Counted from the stretch's first letter, positions 1 through 8,989 are shown. The stretch: DNA of 64,000 bases from Stenotrophomonas maltophilia (GCA_002364755.1 DEZI01000025.1:114986-178985); one strand, 5' to 3'. Made by a program: numbers and translations. The notes: a model not told the origin generated them from the letters alone.

Positions 1-1
1 G

Positions 2-400
2 ATCCTGGTCGCCGCCGATCTGCCCCAGCTGGAAGGCTGGGTGCGCTTGGAGGCCCTGCCCGACGCCCGCCAGCGCGCGGTGCTGGCCAGCTGGCCCGGC
101 GCCAACACCTGGATCCTGCCGGCCGGCCCCCGTGCGCGCCCGTGGGTGACCGGTGAACACAGCGGCATCGCCGTGCGCATCAGCGCCCACCCGCTGGTGG
201 CGGCGCTGTGCCGCGCCTGGGGCGGTCCGCTGGTGTCCACCAGCGCCAACCTGGCCGGTGAACCGCCGGCGCGCAGCCGCGAAGAACTGGACCCGCGACT
301 GCTGCGGCTGCTCGACGGCATCCTGGATGGCCAGACCGGCGGCCTGGCCCAGCCGACGCCCATCCGCGACGCGCTCAGCGGCAGCATCCTGCGCTCCTGA
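2..400 (+). CDS. tsaC: Threonylcarbamoyl-AMP synthase TsaC/YrdC, 3' part
   Basis: This is the C-terminal portion of a Sua5/YrdC/TsaC protein, which makes threonylcarbamoyl-AMP for the t6A37 modification of ANN-decoding tRNAs. The frame is open from base 2, so the start lies outside the window. Visible family motifs are PGANTWILPA, the basic stretch around RARPW, and the hallmark STSANLAGE near the C-terminus. The length of the visible part fits the last two thirds of the short TsaC form, without the extra Sua5 domain. Identity is based on motifs. Confidence 0.88.
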   Translation: MLVAADLPQLEGWVRLEALPDARQRAVLASWPGANTWILPAGPRARPWVTGEHSGIAVRISAHPLVAALCRAWGGPLVSTSANLAGEPPARSREELDPRLLRLLDGILDGQTGGLAQPTPIRDALSGSILRS

Positions 401-443
401 TGCGCCGATTGCAGTGCCGCGGCAATTCGCGCAGGCTGCAGCC

Positions 444-1151
444 ATGAACCTGCTGCGCCCTGCCCTCTGCCTGGCTCTGTCGATGCCCGTGGTGGCCTTC
501 GCTGCCGATGACGTGCGGGTCTACCGCTGCGTCGGCAGCAACGGCGCCGTTGCGCTGCAGGACAAGCCCTGCAGCAGCGGCCGCCAGGAAGTTCGCGACC
601 TGCAGCGCCCGCGCGACCCGCCGCCGCATGCGGTCAGCACCGATACCCCGCTGCCGACGCCCGCAGCGACGCCGGACATGGGCGTGCGCGAGGTCCGCCA
701 CGTCTACATCCAACCGCCGCAGCCGATGTACGAGTGCGTGCGCGACGACGGCAGCCGCTATACCAGCGACAACAACGAGGGGAATCCGCGCTGGGTGCCG
801 GTATGGACCACGGTCTGGTACCGACCGGGCCCCCGCGGTGGGCCGCGCCCGCGTCCGCCAGGACCGGGCACGGGAGGCGGCGCCATCGGCATCGGGCCTC
901 CTCCGGGGGCCGGCGGCATCCCGGTGCACCGGCCCCCGCTCGGCTACGGGGTCAACGTGCCCGGCGGCAACGTTCTGGTGCGCGACGCCTGCAGCCTGCT
1001 GCCGCCGCGCGAAGTCTGCTCGCGCCTGCGCGACCGTCGCTGGGAGCTGGACCGCCGCTACAACAGCGCGCTGCAGAGCGAACGCACCGCGATCAGCAAC
1101 GAGCAGCGCGGCATCGACGCACGCCTGTCGCAGGACTGCAGCGGCGGCTGA
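444..1151 (+). CDS. Secreted DUF4124-like protein
   Basis: 235-residue protein with an N-terminal signal peptide (hydrophobic stretch ending AFAAD) followed by a DUF4124-like segment (VYRCVGSNGAVALQDKPC) with its typical paired cysteines. A second similar segment (YECVRDDGSRYTSDN) is followed by a Pro/Gly/Arg-rich linker and a charged C-terminal helix with further cysteines. The ATG at 444 was chosen because it begins directly at the signal peptide; the open frame continues upstream but overlaps tsaC. It is probably periplasmic and disulfide-bonded. The function is unknown. The next gene is a paralogue. Confidence 0.75.
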   Translation: MNLLRPALCLALSMPVVAFAADDVRVYRCVGSNGAVALQDKPCSSGRQEVRDLQRPRDPPPHAVSTDTPLPTPAATPDMGVREVRHVYIQPPQPMYECVRDDGSRYTSDNNEGNPRWVPVWTTVWYRPGPRGGPRPRPPGPGTGGGAIGIGPPPGAGGIPVHRPPLGYGVNVPGGNVLVRDACSLLPPREVCSRLRDRRWELDRRYNSALQSERTAISNEQRGIDARLSQDCSGG

Positions 1152-1164
1152 GCGCAGTTGCTTT

Positions 1165-1275
1165 GTAGATGCCCACCTTGGTGGGCACCGCTGTCTACCA
1201 GCGCCAACCAAGGTTGGCCTCCGCCGGGGCGTCAGCCACCGTGCGTGCCAACCAAGATTGGCATCCATCAGGCGA
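1165..1275. repeat. SMAG/REP-type palindromes
   Basis: A GTAG-headed palindrome (GTAGATGCCCACC, TTGGTGGGCA) is followed by further ACCAAGGTTGG-type inverted copies. This is the architecture of Stenotrophomonas SMAG/REP elements: a GTAG head and a 20-25 nt stem-loop between genes, often in inverted pairs. Confidence 0.7.
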
Positions 1276-1299
1276 TGGCCGCTGCTGTAGGCTGCTGGC

Positions 1300-2031
1300 A
1301 TGAAGAAACTGATCTGGCTGGCGCTGTGCCTGCTGCCCGGCACTGCCGCGGCCGAGGAGATGGTGATCTACCGCTGCACCGGCAGCAGCGATGTTCCCAC
1401 CGTGCAGCGCATGCCCTGTTCGGCCGGCATGAAGCAGGAGATCGTGAAGCTGCCCGGCTCCGCGTCGTCGACGCCGGCTGCGGCCCCTGCGGCCGCTCCC
1501 ACGCCGGCGCCGGTCGCCGTCGACCCCGCGCCTGCAGCGCCCGCAACGGAAGCGCCCGTCGCTCCCACACCGCCGCGCGCGGGCCAGGAACGCATCATCA
1601 GCGAGGCCTACATGGTCGAGCGCGATGGCGGCGATGCCATCCTCGACAGCGCCCTGCTGCCCCGCCCAGGGGATGCCGCGGTCGATGAGAACGCGCCGCC
1701 CAAGCCGCCACTGCCGCCGATCTTCCAGTGCCAGGATTCACAGGGCGGCCAGTACCTGCACGAATACGAAGCCGCGCCGGGCCGCTGCGAGCTGATGAAC
1801 GTCAGCGGCTTGGGCGGTGCCACGCCGGTCAATGCTGCCAGCTGCGAGGTGGTCAGCGACCGTTGCAGCGAAGTGGCCGAGGCGCAGCGCTGTGGCAGCT
1901 GGCAGCAGCGCTTCCGCAATGCCCGCGGTCGCGAGCGCTTTGCCTCGGAGGAAAACCGCGACGCCGCCCGCGCCGAACGCGAGCGCCTGCAGGCGGTGCT
2001 GGCCGCGAGTGATTGCCGGGTGCCGGATTGA
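1300..2031 (+). CDS. Secreted DUF4124-like protein, paralogue of the preceding gene
   Basis: 243 residues with a signal peptide ending at AAAEE and a DUF4124-like segment (IYRCTGSSDVPTVQRMPC) that resembles the gene 150 bp upstream. An Ala/Pro-rich linker lies near residues 52-92. The C-terminal part has paired cysteines and a basic, coiled-coil-like tail (RERFASEENRDAARAERERL). The arrangement suggests a tandem duplication followed by divergence. It is presumably periplasmic, and its role is unknown. Confidence 0.75.
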   Translation: MKKLIWLALCLLPGTAAAEEMVIYRCTGSSDVPTVQRMPCSAGMKQEIVKLPGSASSTPAAAPAAAPTPAPVAVDPAPAAPATEAPVAPTPPRAGQERIISEAYMVERDGGDAILDSALLPRPGDAAVDENAPPKPPLPPIFQCQDSQGGQYLHEYEAAPGRCELMNVSGLGGATPVNAASCEVVSDRCSEVAEAQRCGSWQQRFRNARGRERFASEENRDAARAERERLQAVLAASDCRVPD

Positions 2032-2035
2032 TTGT

Positions 2036-2105
2036 CCGCCGGGCATGGCCCGGCGCTACCCACCCGATGTCGCGCCATCACCGGTAGCGCCGGGCCATGC
2101 CCAGC
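2036..2105. repeat. SMAG/REP palindrome pair
   Basis: Two inverted copies of the GTAGCGCCGGGC/GCCCGGCG-type palindrome lie between two convergent genes. They could fold into one long hairpin and help terminate both transcripts. Confidence 0.75.
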
Positions 2106-2112
2106 GAGGGGG

Positions 2113-2889
2113 TCAGAACCCGTAGCGCAGGAAGCCGCCGTCCACCGCGATGCATTCGCCGGTGACGTAGCTCGATGCGGGCAGGCACAGGAAGCCCACC
2201 GCTGCGGCCACTTCTTCCGGCTCGCCAATGCGGCGCATCGGCGTGCGTGCGATCACTTCTTCGTAGTAGTCGGCATCGGACAACGGGCCGGACGTGCGCC
2301 GGGTGCGGATGTACCACGGCGCCACCGCGTTCACCCGGATGCCATCCTCGGCCCACTCCACCGCCAGGTTGCGGGTCATCTGGTGCATCGCCGCCTTGGT
2401 CATGCCGTACACCACGCCGCTGCGTACATGGGTGAGGCCCGAAACGCTGCCGACGTTGACGATGGACGAGGAGGCGTGCCGGGCCAGCAGCGGATGCGCG
2501 TAGCGCGACAGCTCGAAGGCCGAGAACAGGTTGGTCTCGAAGATCTGGCGCCACTCGTCCTCGGAGTACTCGGTCGCCGCCTTGCTGACGTTGCCGCCGG
2601 CATTGTTGACCAGGATGTGCAGGCCATCGCTGTGGTCCTCCACCCAGTCCAGGATCTGCCGGCGATCTTCGTCATCGGAGACATCGGCGGCCAGCGCATG
2701 CACCTGCATCTGCGGATGCACGTCCAGCAGTTCGTCGCGCGCGGTTTCCAGCATGTCGATATCGCGGCCGACGATCATCAGGTCGGCGCCGAAACCGGCC
2801 AGTTCGTGCGCGATCGCCAGGCCGATGCCGGCGCTGGCACCGGTGATCAGGGCCGTCTGCCCGTCCAGGCGCCACCGTTGCTGGATCAT
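2113..2889 (-). CDS. SDR-family oxidoreductase, tropinone-reductase-like
   Basis: 258-residue classical short-chain dehydrogenase/reductase. It has the TGASAGIG NAD(P)-binding motif near residues 15-22, NNAGGN near 90, the catalytic Ser in NVGSVSG, and the Tyr-Lys pair in YGMTK. The C-terminal GGFLRYGF is typical of the family. The overall pattern (SALITG-like start, APWYIRT substrate loop) is closest to the tropinone-reductase-like group; the true substrate cannot be told. The start at 2889 removes a 13-residue unlikely extension. Confidence 0.85.
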   Translation of the reverse strand: MIQQRWRLDGQTALITGASAGIGLAIAHELAGFGADLMIVGRDIDMLETARDELLDVHPQMQVHALAADVSDDEDRRQILDWVEDHSDGLHILVNNAGGNVSKAATEYSEDEWRQIFETNLFSAFELSRYAHPLLARHASSSIVNVGSVSGLTHVRSGVVYGMTKAAMHQMTRNLAVEWAEDGIRVNAVAPWYIRTRRTSGPLSDADYYEEVIARTPMRRIGEPEEVAAAVGFLCLPASSYVTGECIAVDGGFLRYGF

Positions 2890-2997
2890 ATGTTCTCCGG
2901 GGCCGCGCCCGCTGTCTCGATGCCGCAAGGATACGCGTCACAGCAGGGCGTTGCCGACAGTGCGACACTGCCGCATCACCCGCCCCGGAGCACCACG

Positions 2998-3204
2998 ATG
3001 CGTCTGCTGATTCCCGTGTGCCTGTCGGTCGCTCTGCTGACCGGTTGCCAGAAGCCGGCCCCGCCCAACCCCGGGAAGCCGCCGGAGCCGCAGGCGCTGG
3101 CCAAGGCCATCAACCGGCCGCTGGACCGCGCCAAGGATGTGCAGAAGACCGTGGACGCTGGTGCCGAGCGCGAGCGCAAGGCCGAGGCTGAAGCAACGCA
3201 ATGA
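2998..3204 (+). CDS. Small lipoprotein
   Basis: 68 residues with a short type II signal peptide and lipobox LLTGC, so the mature N-terminus would be a lipidated Cys. The mature part is proline-rich near the N-terminus and charged and helical at the C-terminus (DRAKDVQKTVDAGAERERKAEAEA). It is divergent from the SDR gene. The function is unknown. Confidence 0.7.
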   Translation: MRLLIPVCLSVALLTGCQKPAPPNPGKPPEPQALAKAINRPLDRAKDVQKTVDAGAERERKAEAEATQ

Positions 3205-3214
3205 CGCGTGAGCG

Positions 3215-3369
3215 GTAGCGCCGGGCCATGCCCGGCGAGCGCGAAGCGCGGCCGCCACAGCGCGGGACGCCGAGACAGCCGCCAAGCTGTCGGGCTCGCG
3301 CTTCACCCTGCTGCGCGGCCAGGTCGCCCGCCGGTCTCCAGAATCCGCCGGGCATGGCCCGGCGCCACC
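3215..3369. repeat. Two SMAG/REP palindromes
   Basis: GTAGCGCCGGGCC/ATGCCCGGCG at 3215-3239 and its inverted counterpart CCGCCGGGCATGG/CCCGGCGCCACC at 3345-3369. About 100 bp between them carry no gene I can support. Confidence 0.75.
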
Positions 3370-3373
3370 AATG

Positions 3374-3401
3374 AAAACGCCCGGCCGAAGCCGGGCGTTT
3401 T
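3374..3401 (-). terminator. Intrinsic terminator of sppA (bidirectional)
   Basis: A 12-bp perfect stem AAAACGCCCGGC with a CGAA loop and a matching T-rich arm. It lies 20 bp beyond the sppA stop codon. The A/T-rich ends make it symmetric, so it could also stop plus-strand transcripts from the small lipoprotein gene. Confidence 0.8.
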
Positions 3402-3420
3402 CATTACCAGCAAATGCCGG

Positions 3421-5343
3421 TCAGAACCCGCAGAAGCAGTACGCCAGCGCCTTCACCGGTGCACCGTTGCCCTTCTCGCGCGCGGCGTTCTCGACGAAGC
3501 GCAGCTGGGTATCCACTTCCGGCATCGTGCGCGCCAGCATCATCCGCGCCACGCCCGAATCGGCCAGCATCCAGGCACCGGCATGGCTGCCGGCGAACCC
3601 ACTGACGAACTGCGCGAACGGAGTGGCGGGTTTCTCGATGTAGCGCACGCGGTACTTCTCGTCATTGCCCAGCTTGGCACGGCTGGCGGCGTCGGCCACG
3701 GCGTCCTTCATGCCGCCGAAGGCGTCGACCAGGCCGCGTTCCTTGGCCTGTGCACCGCTCCAGACGCGGCCACGGGCCACTTCGTCGATGGCTTCGACCG
3801 GCTTCTTGCGGGCTTCGGCGACGCGACCGGTGAAGTCGGCATAGCCCTTGTTGATCACCGACTGGATGACCTGGCCCACGGCCGGGTCCATCGGGCGGGT
3901 GACGTCGAAGGCGCCGGCGAAGCGGGTCGTGCCCACGCCATCGGTGTGTACGCCGAACTTGTCCAGCGCGCGGCTGAAGTTGGGGATCATGCCGAAGATG
4001 CCGATCGAACCGGTGATGGTCGACGGATCGGCGTAGATGCGATCGGCGTTCATGCTGATCCAGTAACCACCGGAGGCGGCCAGGTCACCCATCGACACCA
4101 CCACCGGCTTGCCGGCGGCCTGCAGGGCCACCACTTCGCGGCGGATCTGCTCGGAGGCAAACACTTCACCGCCCGGCGAATCCACGCGCAGCACCACGGC
4201 CTTGACCTGGTCGTCGTCGCGCGCGGCGCGCAGCAGGGCCGAGGTCGACTCGCCACCGATGCGGCCGGCCGGCAGGTCGCCGCCGCTGATCTCGCCGGAG
4301 GCCACCACCACGGCCACCTGCGGACGGTTGTCCACCGGGTTGCGGCGCGCGTCGAGCTGACCCATGTACGAGGCGAAATCGATGTTGCGGAAGCCGCCGT
4401 CGGCGTCTTCGTCGGCCACGCCGCGCTCGATCATCAGATCCTCGAATTCCTCGCGGGTCTTCAGCGCGGTCACCAGCTTCTGCTGCAGGGCGAACTTGGC
4501 CAGGTCACCACCAGCCGCCGCCACGCCTTCGGGCAGGGTGTCGATGCCCGCAGCCAGCTGTGCCGGATCCAGGCGGCGCGCCTTGGCGATGTCACCCAGG
4601 TAGCGCTGCCACACGTCGTTCATCCAGAACAGGTCGGCTTCCTTGGACGCCGGCGAGGCCGCATCCAGCACGTATGGTTCGGCGGCGGACTTGTACTCGC
4701 CCACCTTGAACAGGTGCACGTCCACGCCCAGCTTGTCCTGCAGGCCGGTGCGGAAGTACTGGCGGTAACGGCCCAGGCCCTCGAGCACCACCGAGCCCAT
4801 CGGGTCCAGGTAAACCTCGTCGGCCTGCGCGGCCAGCAGGTACTGCGACTGGCCCATGCTCTGGCTGAAGGCCACGATCTGCTTGCCCGAGGCGCGCAGG
4901 TCCTGCAGCGCACCAGCCACTTCACGCAGCGAGGCGAAGCCGGACGGCTGCAGCTTGTCCAGCTCCAGCACCACGCGTTCGATCTTCTTGTCGGCCTTGG
5001 CCGACTCGATCACGCGCAGCAGGTCGCGCAGCTGCACTTCCTCTGCACCGTTGTCGCCGACCGCCTTGGCCAGCGCGCGGCTGACCGGATCAGCGCTGTA
5101 CTGCTCGACCAGACGGCCTTCCGGCGCGATGACCAGCGTTGTGCGGTCCTGCAGCGATCTGCTGGCGCCGGCACCCATGCCCGCAGCGACGATGAACATC
5201 ACCACCACGAACAGCAGCAGGCCGAAGAACACCAGGTTGAGGATCAGCCTGCGGGTGAAATTCATCACGTCCCACAGCCCGATGAAGAAACCGGCGATGG
5301 GATTGCGATGCGCCGGGGGCAGCGGGGGCACGGGTTGGTTCAT
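3421..5343 (-). CDS. sppA: Signal peptide peptidase SppA, 67K type
   Basis: 640-residue inner-membrane protease that degrades cleaved signal peptides. One N-terminal membrane segment (residues about 25-55, LILNLVFFGLLLFVVVMFI) is followed by two tandem ClpP/crotonase-like domains. The catalytic lysine is expected in VGEYKSAAEPY of the first domain and the catalytic serine in GDLAASGGYW of the second, as in the E. coli enzyme. The length matches the long form. The start at 5343 (MNQPVPP) avoids 23 upstream residues that lack membrane-protein character. Confidence 0.92.
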   Translation of the reverse strand: MNQPVPPLPPAHRNPIAGFFIGLWDVMNFTRRLILNLVFFGLLLFVVVMFIVAAGMGAGASRSLQDRTTLVIAPEGRLVEQYSADPVSRALAKAVGDNGAEEVQLRDLLRVIESAKADKKIERVVLELDKLQPSGFASLREVAGALQDLRASGKQIVAFSQSMGQSQYLLAAQADEVYLDPMGSVVLEGLGRYRQYFRTGLQDKLGVDVHLFKVGEYKSAAEPYVLDAASPASKEADLFWMNDVWQRYLGDIAKARRLDPAQLAAGIDTLPEGVAAAGGDLAKFALQQKLVTALKTREEFEDLMIERGVADEDADGGFRNIDFASYMGQLDARRNPVDNRPQVAVVVASGEISGGDLPAGRIGGESTSALLRAARDDDQVKAVVLRVDSPGGEVFASEQIRREVVALQAAGKPVVVSMGDLAASGGYWISMNADRIYADPSTITGSIGIFGMIPNFSRALDKFGVHTDGVGTTRFAGAFDVTRPMDPAVGQVIQSVINKGYADFTGRVAEARKKPVEAIDEVARGRVWSGAQAKERGLVDAFGGMKDAVADAASRAKLGNDEKYRVRYIEKPATPFAQFVSGFAGSHAGAWMLADSGVARMMLARTMPEVDTQLRFVENAAREKGNGAPVKALAYCFCGF

Positions 5344-5458
5344 GGAGCGCTCCGGATGGCTTCTTGCCGTGGTAACAGCATAGCCGGTGCCGTGTGAGGC
5401 GGCATCGGACACAAGTCAGGGGTTCGCCCGTCACGGTCTGGCGTGACGGGCACGACGA

Positions 5459-6823
5459 TCATTCCAGGGCCGATTGACCGATGCGCAGGCTGCTGCGACG
5501 CAGGCGCCAGCCCATCAGGATGGCGGCGGCGGTCAGGCCGACGATCAGGCCGATCCACATGCCCTGCGGGCCCATGCCAAGGCCCAGGCCGAGCCCGGCA
5601 CCGAGCGGCATGCCCAGGCCCCAGTACGCGAACATGGCGATGAACATCGGCACGCGCGTGTCCTTCAGCCCGCGCAGCGCGCCGGCCGACAGCACCTGGA
5701 TGCCATCGGGGAACTGGAACGTGGCCGCGTACAGCAGCAGGGTCGAGGCGAGGCCGGCCACCGCGAGGTCATTGGTGTAGACGCCGACGATGGCGTCGTG
5801 GCCGAACAGCAGCACCGCCGCCGACAGCGTCTGCGTGCCCATGATGATCGCGTAGCCGGCCCACGCCGCGCGGCGCACGCCGAAGCCATCGCCGCGGCCG
5901 ACCGCATGGCCCACGCGCACGGTGGTGGCCTCGGCCACGCCCATCGGGATCATGAAGCACAGCTGCGCCACGTTGATCGCGATCTGGTGCGCGGCTGCTT
6001 CGTTGGCGCCGAGGCGGCCGATCAGCAGCGCGGTGACGATGAACAGGCCGCCCTCCATCAGCACGGTGATGCCGATCGGCAGGCCGGTGCGCAGCAGGTC
6101 CCAGATGGCCGCCGGGCGCGGGCCCTCGAAGTGCGAGAACAGCTGCAGGTGGGCGAAGCGCCTGGTGAACCACAGGTAGGTGGCGAAGGCGATGGCCTGC
6201 AGCCACATCATCACCGCCGAGGCGATGCCCAGGCCTTCGGCGCCCATTTCCGGGAAGCCGAGCTTGCCGTTAGCCAGCACGTAGCCCATCGGCGCCAGCA
6301 CCAGCAGGCCACCGAAGCCGAGCAGCATGGTCGGCAGCGTCCAGTGCATGCCCTCGCTGAGGTAGCGCATGCAGAAGTACAGGGTCAGCGCCGGGCCACC
6401 CCAGCGCACAGCGTGCAGGAACGCCGTCGCCCCCGGCACGATGTCCGGGGCGATGCCGAAGGCCGGCAGCAGCGGCGGCACCACCGTGAGGAAGATGAAC
6501 ATGATCAGGCCCAGGCCCAGCGCCAGCCACAGCGCCTGGCGGAACAGCGGGCCGATCTCGCGCTCGCGGCCTGCGCCGTGCAGCTGGGACACCGAGGCGG
6601 TAAGCGAGATGAGCGTGCCGATCGGGATCAGCATCGGCAGCCACAGCAGGGCCGTACCGATGGTCACCGCAGCCAGGGTGGCGGTGGCGTGGTGGCCGGC
6701 AATGACGTTGTCGACGAAGGAGATCAGACCGGTGGATACATGGCCCAGCACCAGCGGCAGGGCGAGCAGACCGGTCGCGCCCACTTCCTTGCGGAAGCGC
6801 GGCGTGGAGGTTGCGGTAGACAT
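5459..6823 (-). CDS. MATE-family efflux transporter, NorM-like
   Basis: 454 residues with about 12 predicted transmembrane segments in two similar halves. The N-terminal ALPLVLGHVSTGLISFVDNVIAGH and the later GLPIGITVLMEGGLFIVTALLIGRLG and GALRGLKDTRVPM are typical of the NorM subgroup of MATE drug/cation antiporters. It sits in the cytoplasmic membrane and probably exports cationic drugs or metabolites with Na+ or H+. The start at 6823 is the ATG closest to the conserved N-terminus. No regulator is adjacent. Confidence 0.9.
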   Translation of the reverse strand: MSTATSTPRFRKEVGATGLLALPLVLGHVSTGLISFVDNVIAGHHATATLAAVTIGTALLWLPMLIPIGTLISLTASVSQLHGAGREREIGPLFRQALWLALGLGLIMFIFLTVVPPLLPAFGIAPDIVPGATAFLHAVRWGGPALTLYFCMRYLSEGMHWTLPTMLLGFGGLLVLAPMGYVLANGKLGFPEMGAEGLGIASAVMMWLQAIAFATYLWFTRRFAHLQLFSHFEGPRPAAIWDLLRTGLPIGITVLMEGGLFIVTALLIGRLGANEAAAHQIAINVAQLCFMIPMGVAEATTVRVGHAVGRGDGFGVRRAAWAGYAIIMGTQTLSAAVLLFGHDAIVGVYTNDLAVAGLASTLLLYAATFQFPDGIQVLSAGALRGLKDTRVPMFIAMFAYWGLGMPLGAGLGLGLGMGPQGMWIGLIVGLTAAAILMGWRLRRSSLRIGQSALE

Positions 6824-6927
6824 GGAAGTACAGGACGCCAACTACGGTTGCGCGCGAAGGGCACAGGCACCGGGTTGCGGCCGGTCATCTTACGCGCGCA
6901 GACGCGCCATTCCCATGACCGCCCGCT

Positions 6928-6980
6928 AAAAAGGGGACGGAGGGGATTGAAGCGACATAATCCCCTCCGTCCCCTTTTTT
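6928..6980. terminator. Long inverted repeat, probable terminator
   Basis: A 21-bp stem (AAAAAGGGGACGGAGGGGATT and its complement) with a 10-nt loop ends in a T6 run. It lies just after the DUF3106 gene and upstream of the MATE gene, so it most likely ends the minus-strand DUF3106 transcript. The complementary A run gives bidirectional potential. Confidence 0.7.
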
Positions 6981-7555
6981 CAGCCGCCTGCCTGGTGCTT
7001 GAGCCAGGCGTCGCGTTCGGCGGCGGGTACGGCGAGGAAGGCGCTGCGCACGGCATCGCGTTCCTGCGGCGGGGTGCGCTGGGCCACCAGCGTCAATTGC
7101 GTCAACTGCGCGGGGCTGAGCTGGCGCAGCGCGGCCAGTGCTGCCTCGCGCTGCTCCGGCGGCACCAGGCCGAACAGGCCGTGCAGCTTGGGGAACTGCA
7201 TGCCCAGCTGCGGCCCCAGCCGCCAGCCATCGCGGAAGGACTGGTCCTGGGCCTGGAACCGCTCGCGCAGGCGCTGCTGCTGTTCGGCCGGCAGCGCGGC
7301 AAAACGGGCGGCCGCCTGGCGGACGCGCTCGCGCTCGCCCTCCGGCAACGCCTTCAACGACGCATAGTCGGCACGACGCTGACGCTGCTGCTCGGGGCTG
7401 AGCTGGGCGAAGGCGGCGGGTGAACCCGTATCGGCCACCGGCGCCAGCGTTGCACCGGGCGCTGGCGGCGGCAGCGGTACTTCCAGCGAGGGCGGCGCGG
7501 CGGCCAGCGACAACGGCAAGGCCAGCAGCACGCTGGCAAGCAGGAATTTATTCAT
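6980..7555 (-). CDS. DUF3106-family secreted protein
   Basis: 191 residues with a clear signal peptide (MNKFLLASVLLALPLSLAAA) and a body rich in Gln, Arg and Leu. Repeated units of the type LSPEQQRQRRADYASL, LPAEQQQRLRERF and LSPAQLTQLTLVAQR are the pattern of DUF3106. It is probably periplasmic and all-helical. The start codon lies within the end of the upstream gene, giving an 8-bp overlap and suggesting translational coupling. No biochemical role is known. Confidence 0.75.
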   Translation of the reverse strand: MNKFLLASVLLALPLSLAAAPPSLEVPLPPPAPGATLAPVADTGSPAAFAQLSPEQQRQRRADYASLKALPEGERERVRQAAARFAALPAEQQQRLRERFQAQDQSFRDGWRLGPQLGMQFPKLHGLFGLVPPEQREAALAALRQLSPAQLTQLTLVAQRTPPQERDAVRSAFLAVPAAERDAWLKHQAGG

Positions 7556-8546
7556 CGGCAGCAGCGGTTTCCAGCGCGGCACCGACCGGCTCGGGGCGGG
7601 TCGGCTTGGGTTCGGATTCATCCACCGGCAGCGGGCCGCCCGCAGCGCTCCACGCATACAGGTCGGCGTCGGCGGCCAGCGGATAGTCGCGGTCTCCCAG
7701 CATGGCGGCGTCCTCGGCCGCGTGGCCATCGGCGGCAGCGGTCGGCTGCACCTCGCTGGCCGGCAGGGATTCAACGGTGACCGGGCCGGACTCGGCGACC
7801 ACGCCTTCCGGCAGCGGCGCATCGCTGGCCGTCGCGTGGTGCTGCCAGTAGCGCCAGCCCAGGGCGGCCGCGAGCAGTACCGCCACCGTCACCAGCAGGA
7901 TGACCGGACCACGCCAGCGTGGCGCACCACTGCTGGGGCGGCGGCGCTTGGGCGCGCTGCGCTCGTCGCGCTCCGGCGTGCGCCAGCTGGCGGTAGGAGG
8001 CTGGTTGTTCGTGGCCGGTGCCGAGGGCTGCTGCAGCTGCTGCAGGCGCTTGGCCGGCAGATCGCGGATGCGCAGCTGCACCTGCTCGGCCAGGCCGCGC
8101 CACGCCGCGGCGTCTGGCTGGCCGTGGGCATCGCGCGGGCAGGCGGCGGCCAGCAGCTGCTGGTAGCCGTCTTCATCGATATCCAGCACCCGGGTGGCAA
8201 TGCCTTCATCCAGGCTGCCACCGACCCGCAGCAGCAGGGCCAGGCGCGGCAGCGGCGGCATGTCGCCCAGGGCAGCCAGCGACGGCGGCCACTGCCCGGC
8301 AGCGGGCTCGCGCAGCGCCTGGCGCTGGCCCAGCAGGGTCCAGAAACGGGTCGGCCACTGCGCCATCGGCAGGTCGCTGGCCACGGCGGAGAAAGCGCGC
8401 ATCACCGCGACCAGGGTCTGCTCGGCGCGGGCGGGGTCACCGCACTGCAGCTCGGCAACCACCAGCGCGCGGCGTTCGACGCCACGCAGGAAGGCCGACA
8501 GCGCGCCGGCCGCGGTCGAGGAAACAGGGGCGGGCACAGCCGTCAT
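7548..8546 (-). CDS. Single-pass membrane protein of unknown function
   Basis: 332 residues. The first about 180 are soluble and helical and contain a DEDGYQQLLAAACP segment. A basic Arg/Pro-rich linker (PKRRRPSSGAPRWR) precedes one membrane segment (VILLVTVAVLLAAALGW, about residues 213-230). The C-terminal about 100 residues are acidic and would be periplasmic. The N-terminal half vaguely recalls the helical part of ECF sigma factors and the overall layout an anti-sigma-type regulator, but I cannot place it in a family. It is coupled to the DUF3106 gene by overlapping stop and start codons. Confidence 0.7.
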   Translation of the reverse strand: MTAVPAPVSSTAAGALSAFLRGVERRALVVAELQCGDPARAEQTLVAVMRAFSAVASDLPMAQWPTRFWTLLGQRQALREPAAGQWPPSLAALGDMPPLPRLALLLRVGGSLDEGIATRVLDIDEDGYQQLLAAACPRDAHGQPDAAAWRGLAEQVQLRIRDLPAKRLQQLQQPSAPATNNQPPTASWRTPERDERSAPKRRRPSSGAPRWRGPVILLVTVAVLLAAALGWRYWQHHATASDAPLPEGVVAESGPVTVESLPASEVQPTAAADGHAAEDAAMLGDRDYPLAADADLYAWSAAGGPLPVDESEPKPTRPEPVGAALETAAADE

Positions 8547-8823
8547 CGGTTACTCCAAAGGTCTGCGGGCATGATAGCGGCTGCCCATCAGCGGCCGGCA
8601 GGACTTGCGCCCACGGGCACTTCGTGCTGCAGGTTGTGCACAGCATCAATGCGGTCCCCGGTCGAACCGATGTGAGGCTGCGGATTCACCTTGTTTCAGC
8701 AATGTTTCACGATCAAGTCATTGATTTTATTGCTGTTTTAAGCATGGCTATTTTTTGACCAACCCGGGTGTAAAGCCGTCGCCATCGGCCTCACACGCGC
8801 CCGTCGACCGGTAACGCACAACG

Positions 8824-8846
8824 TTATCCACAGAAGATGTGGATAA
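8824..8846. promoter_or_regulatory. Two inverted DnaA boxes
   Basis: TTATCCACA at 8824-8832 and its exact reverse complement TGTGGATAA at 8838-8846 are separated by 5 bp. Both match the high-affinity DnaA box consensus perfectly. They lie 53 bp from the insertion point and would have been about 115-140 bp upstream of the priA start codon before the prophage arrived. Confidence 0.7.
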
Positions 8847-8898
8847 GACTGAATCTCTAACAGCCACCGATATTTAGGTGACATTTACGATTGCGCGG

Positions 8899-8903
8899 CA
8901 GGC
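8899..8903. repeat. Left copy of the 5-bp target-site duplication (CAGGC)
   Basis: CAGGC directly precedes the 5'-TGT end of the prophage. The same five bases directly follow its other end at 48115-48119. A 5-bp duplication is what Mu-type transposition produces. Confidence 0.85.
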
Positions 8904-8929
8904 TGTAGGCGGACTGCAGGTTTGCGAAC
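8904..8929 (+). repeat. Right-end terminal inverted repeat of the prophage (attR)
   Basis: The right end reads TGTAGGCGGACT, then four variable bases, then GGTTTGCGAAC. Compared with the other end (48114 to 48089 on the minus strand), 18 of 26 positions agree, including TGT, GGACT and GAAC. It is presumably the terminal transposase binding site. Confidence 0.8.
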
Positions 8930-8989
8930 TCCAGACACTTGGTTTGAATTGCCAGCTAGCCGGCCTTTAAAGGTGGTTAGGTCCGATAG

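Larger units (their letters stand above)
8547..8903. other. Host intergenic region with an AT-rich stretch, formerly upstream of priA
   Basis: 357 bp without a convincing gene. Bases 8697-8760 are unusually AT-rich for this genome. The inverted DnaA boxes (own entry) lie just beyond. Removing the prophage would join this region to the priA promoter region, so it is the original divergent intergenic space between the 332-residue membrane protein and priA. Confidence 0.6.

Noticed and set aside
8697..8846. AT-rich stretch plus DnaA boxes as a replication origin
   Set aside because: Only two boxes, no dnaA/dnaN/gyrB neighbourhood and no repeated 13-mers. Regulation of priA is a simpler explanation.
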